From Rhodospirillales bacterium 24-66-33 (GTDB taxonomy: Bacteria > Pseudomonadota > Alphaproteobacteria > Reyranellales > Reyranellaceae), in NCBI GenBank assembly GCA_002281855.1, contig NCHQ01000001.1:372001-436000 (forward strand): a DNA stretch of 64,000 nucleotides, in the 5' to 3' direction. The notes under the pieces were generated by a model, which did not search any database, was not told the origin of the DNA, and saw only the letters and a list, made by a program, of their open reading frames with translations. Positions within the stretch are counted from its first letter, which is position 1, and each line of letters starts with the position of its first letter. This document shows positions 59,857-64,000 of this stretch, piece after piece. Made by a program: the position numbers and the translations under genes.

Positions 59857-61125
59857 CTAGGCCTCTCCGGCAGGGGCCCGGGCCGGCAGCCGCAGCGGCT
59901 TCAGGACGGCCAGGGCGAGGAAGGCGGCGAGCAGGTTGAACAGGGCGGCCGTCATGAAGACGTCATGCCAGCTTCCGGTCTCGACCACCCAGAAGCTTGC
60001 CAGCGGGATCAGCAGCGAGGCCACGCCCTTGGCGGTGTAGAGAAGGGCGGCGTTGGTGGTGGCGTACTTCGTGCCGAACACGTCGGTGCAGATGGTGGGA
60101 AAGAGGCTGGCGGTCTCGCCCCAGGCGAAGAAGGCCAGGCCGCCCAGGATCACGAACAGCAGCGGGTCCTGGCCATAGACCCACAGCGCCCAGATGCCGA
60201 TCCCTTCCAGGAGGAAGGCTATGAACAGGGTGTTCTCGCGGCCGATATGGTCCGATATCCAGCCGCAGAGGGGACGGGTCACACCGTTCATGACGCGGTC
60301 GAGGGTGATGGCGAAGGTGAGCGCCGGCAGGGTGAGGCCGAGCAGGCTGACCGGCACGTCGGCGACCTTGAAGTCGCGCGCGATGGGGGCGATCTGCGCC
60401 GTCGCCATGAGCCCGCCCGAGTACACCAGGATGAACATGAAATAGAGCAGCCAGAAGATCCGGGACTTGAGCATCTCCGTCGGGGCGAAGTCGCGCGGGG
60501 TCTGGAGGAAGCGCGGGGCCGGCGCGACCGCCTCCCCGCGAGGCGGTGCTCGCAGCGCCCAGGCGGTGACGAACACGATCAGGCCCTGGACCAGGCCGAA
60601 CCACAGGAAGGCGGCCTGGTAGCCGCGGGTGGCGATCATGTCCTGGATCGGGATGATGCTCAGCGCCGAGCCTGCGCCGAATCCCGCGACGGTGAAGCCG
60701 ACCGCCAGGCCGCGACGGTCGGAAAACCAGCGGACCGCATTGCCGACGCAGGTCCCGTACACCGCCCCGGCGCCGATGCCGCCCAGCGCCGCGGCGACAT
60801 AGAGCAGGAAGAGCGAATCGGCCATCGAGTTGAGGGACCAGGCCGCGCCGACCAGCACGCCGCCGGCCGCCACGACATATTTCGGGCCGAACCGGTCGAC
60901 GACCCAGCCCTCGAACGGCACCAGCCAGGTCTCGGCGATGATGAAGACCGCGAAGGCGGTCTGGATGCTTGACAGGCTCCAGCCATACTTCTCGTGGAGG
61001 GGATGGACGAACAGTGTCCAGCCATATTGCAGGTTGGCCACCGCCACCATGCAGAGAAGACCGGAGCACAATTGCAGCCAGCGACCTGGTGGTGGTGCCG
61101 TCACCGACGAATTGCTGCGCGACAC
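59857..61125 (-). CDS. MFS oxalate/formate antiporter (OxlT/OFA family)
   Basis: A 422-residue, 12-helix inner-membrane carrier. It has the OFA start ANLQYGWTLFVHPLHEKYGW, motif A DRFGPKYVVAAGG, and the two charged residues that bind oxalate in OxlT: the Arg/Asn loop in RVMNGVTRPLCGWISDHIGR and the Lys in LLYTAKGVASLL. OFA members exchange oxalate for formate, but some carry other mono- or dicarboxylates. No formyl-CoA transferase is nearby. It diverges from a feruloyl-CoA synthase-like gene, so an aromatic acid is also conceivable, while the operon at 1981-6122 supports oxalate. Confidence 0.87.
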   Translation of the reverse strand: MSRSNSSVTAPPPGRWLQLCSGLLCMVAVANLQYGWTLFVHPLHEKYGWSLSSIQTAFAVFIIAETWLVPFEGWVVDRFGPKYVVAAGGVLVGAAWSLNSMADSLFLLYVAAALGGIGAGAVYGTCVGNAVRWFSDRRGLAVGFTVAGFGAGSALSIIPIQDMIATRGYQAAFLWFGLVQGLIVFVTAWALRAPPRGEAVAPAPRFLQTPRDFAPTEMLKSRIFWLLYFMFILVYSGGLMATAQIAPIARDFKVADVPVSLLGLTLPALTFAITLDRVMNGVTRPLCGWISDHIGRENTLFIAFLLEGIGIWALWVYGQDPLLFVILGGLAFFAWGETASLFPTICTDVFGTKYATTNAALLYTAKGVASLLIPLASFWVVETGSWHDVFMTAALFNLLAAFLALAVLKPLRLPARAPAGEA

Positions 61126-61203
61126 TCTTCAAACGCTCCCTTGCCGATGGGCGGTTCCCGTCCCTAAATCGCATCGACAGAACAGGCGCCGGGGAGAACG
61201 TCG

Positions 61204-63066
61204 TTGGACAGTGTAATGCAAGTTCCGTTCAAGCCCATCGAATTCCTGAGCCGCGACATCAAGGTCGAGCGGCGCGACGACGGCACCGTCGTGCTGCAGT
61301 CGAACCACCCATTGAAGCCCTTTGCGCCCCACGTGCCGGCGCTGCTCGCCAGGTGGGCGGGCGAAGTGCCCGATCGCTTGTGGCTGGCCCAGCGCCGTGG
61401 CCCGGCGCGCGACTGGCTGAAAGTCACGTATGGCGAGGCCAAGCGGCAGGTCGATTCGGCCACGCAGGCGCTGCTCGACCGCGGCTTCGGTCCCGACAGG
61501 CCGGTGATGATCCTGTCGTCGAACTCCATCGAGTTCGCATTGCTGACCATGGCCGCCATGCAGGCGCGTGCGCCCATCGCGCCGGTCTCGCCGGCCTATT
61601 CGGTGATGAGCCAGGACCACGCCAAGCTGAAATACGTCTTCGACCTCATCAGGCCCGGCCTGGTCTTCGTTCAGAACGGCGAGATCTATGCGCGCGCCCT
61701 GGCGGCGCTCGACCTCGAAGGCGTGCTGCTGGTCCATGTCGACAAGCCGCCGCCCGGGATGCAGTCGCTGCCGTGGACCGAGCTGGTGGCGACCCCGGCG
61801 ACCAACGCGGTGGCGAGGTCCATCGAGGCCATCGGGCCGAAGACGGTGGGCAAGTTCCTGTTCACCTCCGGCAGCACCGGCCTGCCCAAGGCCGTGATCA
61901 ACACCCAGGAAATGATGTGCGCCAACGTCGCCATGATGAGCATGGCGCGGGTGCGCAAGGCGACGGACATGGCTCCGGTCATGCTCGACTGGCTGCCGTG
62001 GAACCATACGATGGGCGGCAACGCGACCTTCCAGGGCAATCTGAACGAGGGCGGCACGACCTATATCGACGACGGCAAGCCAGTGCCCGGCCTGTTCGAG
62101 GAGACGCTGCGCAACCTGCGCGAGGTCTCGCCGACTTCGTTCTCCAACGTGCCGGCGGGCTACGCGATGCTCGCCACGGCGCTGGAGAAGGACGAGGCGC
62201 TGGCCCGGCGCTTCTTCGCCAACATCAGCGTGCTGTCTTATGGCGGCGCGACCTTGCCGGGCGATCTCTATGACCGCATGGAGGTGCTGGCGGTCAAGCA
62301 CACCGGCTATCGCATTCCCTTCGTGACCGGCTGGGGCTCGACGGAAACCGCACCGACCGCGACCAGCGTGCACTGGGCGTCGGAGCGCGTCGGCCTGGTG
62401 GGTCTTCCCTATCCCGGCGTGCAGCTGAAGATGGTGCCGACCGGCGCGGCAGGGCGCTACGAGCTGCGGCTGAAGAGCGTGATCGTGACGCCCGGCTACT
62501 ACAAGCAACCCGAGCTCACGGCCCAGATGTTCGACGAGGAGGGCTTCTACAGGATCGGCGACGCCGGCCGCTTCGTCGATCCGGAGGATCCGAGCCAGGG
62601 AATCATCTTCGATGGACGCGTGGTCGAGGATTTCAAGCTGACCAGCGGCACCTTCGTTCTCGTCGGCACCCTGCGCACGACCGCCATCGCGGCGGCCTCG
62701 CCGGTGCTGCAGGACGCCGTGGTCTGCGGCCAGGACCGCGAGTATGTCGGCCTGCTGGGCTTCCCCAACGTCGCGGCCTGCCGCCAGCTCGCGGGCGACA
62801 GCGCCGCGCAGCTGCCGCTGCCTGAGCTTCTGGCGCATCCCGGCGTCGTCGGGACGCTGAAGGAAGGCCTCGCGAAGATGAACGCCGAAGGCCGCGGTTC
62901 GTCGATGCGGGTGAAACGCGTCCTGCTGATGGCCGAGCCGCCGCAGGTCGACGGCCAGGAGATCACCGACAAGGGTTACATCAACCAGCGCGCGACGCTG
63001 GAGCGTCGCAAGGCGCTGGTCGAGAAGCTCTATGCCGGCGGCGGGGACGTCATCGAAGTAGCCTAG
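61204..63066 (+). CDS. Feruloyl-CoA synthase-like AMP-forming ligase
   Basis: A 620-residue adenylate-forming enzyme, longer than most fatty acid ligases and of the feruloyl-CoA synthase type (start MQVPFKPIEFLSRDIKVERR, then LQSNHPLKPFAPHVPALLAR). The nucleotide loop is FLFTSGSTGLPKAV, the A5 region is GWGSTETAPTA and the C-terminal hinge is IIFDGRVVEDFKL. It should activate hydroxycinnamic acids with ATP and CoA. TTG 61204 has a GGGGAG site 8 nt ahead; ATG 61216 is the alternative. No enoyl-CoA hydratase-aldolase (ech) or vanillin dehydrogenase is in the window. Confidence 0.87.
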   Translation: MDSVMQVPFKPIEFLSRDIKVERRDDGTVVLQSNHPLKPFAPHVPALLARWAGEVPDRLWLAQRRGPARDWLKVTYGEAKRQVDSATQALLDRGFGPDRPVMILSSNSIEFALLTMAAMQARAPIAPVSPAYSVMSQDHAKLKYVFDLIRPGLVFVQNGEIYARALAALDLEGVLLVHVDKPPPGMQSLPWTELVATPATNAVARSIEAIGPKTVGKFLFTSGSTGLPKAVINTQEMMCANVAMMSMARVRKATDMAPVMLDWLPWNHTMGGNATFQGNLNEGGTTYIDDGKPVPGLFEETLRNLREVSPTSFSNVPAGYAMLATALEKDEALARRFFANISVLSYGGATLPGDLYDRMEVLAVKHTGYRIPFVTGWGSTETAPTATSVHWASERVGLVGLPYPGVQLKMVPTGAAGRYELRLKSVIVTPGYYKQPELTAQMFDEEGFYRIGDAGRFVDPEDPSQGIIFDGRVVEDFKLTSGTFVLVGTLRTTAIAAASPVLQDAVVCGQDREYVGLLGFPNVAACRQLAGDSAAQLPLPELLAHPGVVGTLKEGLAKMNAEGRGSSMRVKRVLLMAEPPQVDGQEITDKGYINQRATLERRKALVEKLYAGGGDVIEVA

Positions 63067-63114
63067 AGCCTTGGTATCCATGCCGTAGTGGAAGATGACG
63101 GCCGCGGTTTATAA

Positions 63115-63131
63115 TTGCGAGTGATTCGCAA
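63115..63131. promoter_or_regulatory. Fur-like box upstream of the FecI-type sigma factor
   Basis: TTGCGAGTGATTCGCAA (63115-63131) has 6-bp inverted arms around GTGAT and resembles iron-regulated operators of fecI and TonB receptor genes. It overlaps a TATAAT-like stretch (TATAAT at 63110-63115). The site lies 63 bp before the sigma factor start, so iron repression is likely. Confidence 0.6.
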
Positions 63132-63193
63132 AAGCGGTAGTTTGTGACGACCGCGGTCGCGTTTCGCCCGCGCGTGGGAATGCTGAGGCATAC

Positions 63194-63709
63194 TTGCCGT
63201 CCGACTCCTCCGCTCTCTTCGCCCGGCACCGGGGCTCTCTTGTCGATTATGCGGCCAGGATCGTGGGGTCGCGCGTTCAGGCGGAGGATGTGGTGCAGGA
63301 AGCCTGGCTCAAGCTGCGCCTGGCAGAAGAGCAACGGACCATTCTCGAGCCCGTCGCCTATCTCTACCGGCTGGTTCGAAACCTCGCGATCGACACGCGC
63401 CGGAAGCTCTCGCGTGAAATCATGCGGGGCTCGGCCGAGCAAACGGGACTTGGTGTTCCGGACGAAGCACCCTCCGCCGAGCGCACGGCTGAGGCGAAGG
63501 ATGAGCTTCGCCTTGTCCTCGAGGCGCTCGCGGCTCTGCCCGAACGCACCCAGATCGCCGTCCGAATGAACCGCATCGAGGGTCGGACGCTGCAGGAGGT
63601 TGCCAACCGCCTCGATCTGTCGGTGACGCGTACGTTCACGCTCGTCGCCGAAGGCGTCGCCCATTGTGATCGCTGGCGCGCCCGTGGCGCTGCCGCTCGT
63701 CCGGAATGA
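63194..63709 (+). CDS. ECF sigma factor of the FecI type
   Basis: A 171-residue sigma factor with only regions 2 and 4. Region 2 has RIVGSRVQAEDVVQEAWLKL and YLYRLVRNLAIDTRR, as in FecI proteins; region 4 is LEALAALPERTQIAVRMNRI followed by GRTLQEVANRLDLSVTRTFT. FecI sigmas switch on iron-siderophore or heme uptake genes on a signal from FecR and a TonB receptor. It starts with TTG 63194, 5 nt after GAGG. A fecR gene follows, and a Fur-like box precedes it. Confidence 0.93.
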   Translation: MPSDSSALFARHRGSLVDYAARIVGSRVQAEDVVQEAWLKLRLAEEQRTILEPVAYLYRLVRNLAIDTRRKLSREIMRGSAEQTGLGVPDEAPSAERTAEAKDELRLVLEALAALPERTQIAVRMNRIEGRTLQEVANRLDLSVTRTFTLVAEGVAHCDRWRARGAAARPE

Positions 63710-63838
63710 GGATTCCGGGGAAAATCGGACGAGCCGGATCGTCTACCTTTTATGGGGCGCCTTGGTCTGCGTGTGTCGGTGGTTTGGAAACACTTCGCGC
63801 GACCGTCCGGCACGAGTCTGCGTCGGGAACCGGCTTCC

Positions 63839-64000
63839 ATGGAGGCTGACCCGGAGCGGGCGAGAGGGGAGGCTGCGGGCTGGCTGATCCTGCTCGACGA
63901 CGACCCCTCGGACGAGGACCGGCAGGCCGAATTCCGGGTGTGGCTGGAAGAGCCGGGCAATCGGGCGGCATGGGAGAGCGTGTCGCGGACGGGCGCACTG
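63839..64000 (+). CDS. FecR-type anti-sigma regulator (N terminus only)
   Basis: The frame from ATG 63839 runs off the window at base 64000, giving 54 residues. It shows the DUF4880-type FecR start: ERARGEAAGWLILLDDDPSD, then FRVWLEEPGNRAAWESV. FecR is an inner-membrane anti-sigma factor that senses the ligand-loaded TonB receptor and activates FecI. Another in-frame ATG at 63752 would add 29 residues but has no ribosome site. The receptor gene probably follows beyond the edge. Confidence 0.85.
   Translation, partial: MEADPERARGEAAGWLILLDDDPSDEDRQAEFRVWLEEPGNRAAWESVSRTGAL

Noticed and set aside
63752..63838. Longer fecR start at ATG 63752
   Set aside because: No ribosome site and the added 29 residues are not FecR-like.
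1..64000. tRNA, rRNA, insertion sequence or prophage genes
   Set aside because: I looked for cloverleaf-type, rRNA, transposase and integrase signals on both strands by eye and found none that could be supported.

Overview
The window reads as a chromosomal stretch of a GC-rich, aerobic, metabolically broad alphaproteobacterium. Support for this comes from an NCS2 permease with PuuD, a proteobacterial ETF-ubiquinone oxidoreductase, the TPR-ispE pair, a CtaA heme A synthase, Bug-type binding proteins, a FecI/FecR pair and dense short operons. A Reyranella-like or related soil/freshwater lineage would fit, but that is a guess from gene content. I see no rRNA, tRNA, CRISPR array, prophage or transposase.

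Layout. 1-6.6 kb: a urate/xanthine permease with PuuD (minus strand), divergent from a plus-strand operon of malate synthase, a Pcs60/AAE3-type (oxalyl-CoA synthetase-like) ligase, a PanE/ApbA-family reductase and a GNAT protein. All of these can converge on glyoxylate. 6.6-7.0 kb: non-coding DNA full of hairpins and a dispersed palindromic repeat. 7.0-13.4 kb: a uracil-DNA glycosylase-like protein, a MetX-like hydrolase, ETF-QO, a TPR lipid-path neighbour and ispE. 13.4-20.5 kb: ctaA, a 1167-residue single-chain NfnB/NfnA-like flavoprotein, MAPEG, a methyltransferase and a MATE pump. 20.5-36.5 kb: cupin, an RhlE-type helicase, a lone RAM-domain protein, a serine hydrolase, amidohydrolases, a GMC oxidoreductase overlapping an orphan peptide-type binding protein, TauD, OmpA, a lipoprotein, an RNHCP protein, a D-aminoacylase divergent from a Bug protein, and a dienelactone hydrolase.

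36.5-43.4 kb: a compact operon for an amino-acid-type ABC importer, an M20 amidohydrolase and a ureohydrolase (with a missing metal ligand), divergent from a LysR gene and an M28 peptidase. 43.4-50.7 kb: LysR/pirin/WrbA quinone-stress cluster, an MFS pump, an MBL hydrolase, a GNAT protein, an epoxide hydrolase and a VOC protein. 50.6-64 kb: two small secreted proteins sharing a C-x14-C motif, two acyl-CoA dehydrogenases, hydrolase, SDR, EamA exporter, a copper amine oxidase, an extradiol-type VOC protein, DUF202, an OxlT-type oxalate/formate antiporter divergent from a feruloyl-CoA synthase-like ligase, and a FecI sigma factor with a Fur-like box and the start of fecR.

The main points for follow-up are: a complete-looking oxalate-to-malate route (transporter, ligase, reductase, malate synthase) with the reductase hidden under a ketopantoate-reductase family name; three genes whose coding frames extend to a CTG codon and have no ATG/GTG/TTG there; the NfnBA-like fusion; the GGDG ureohydrolase; and two families of intergenic palindromes.
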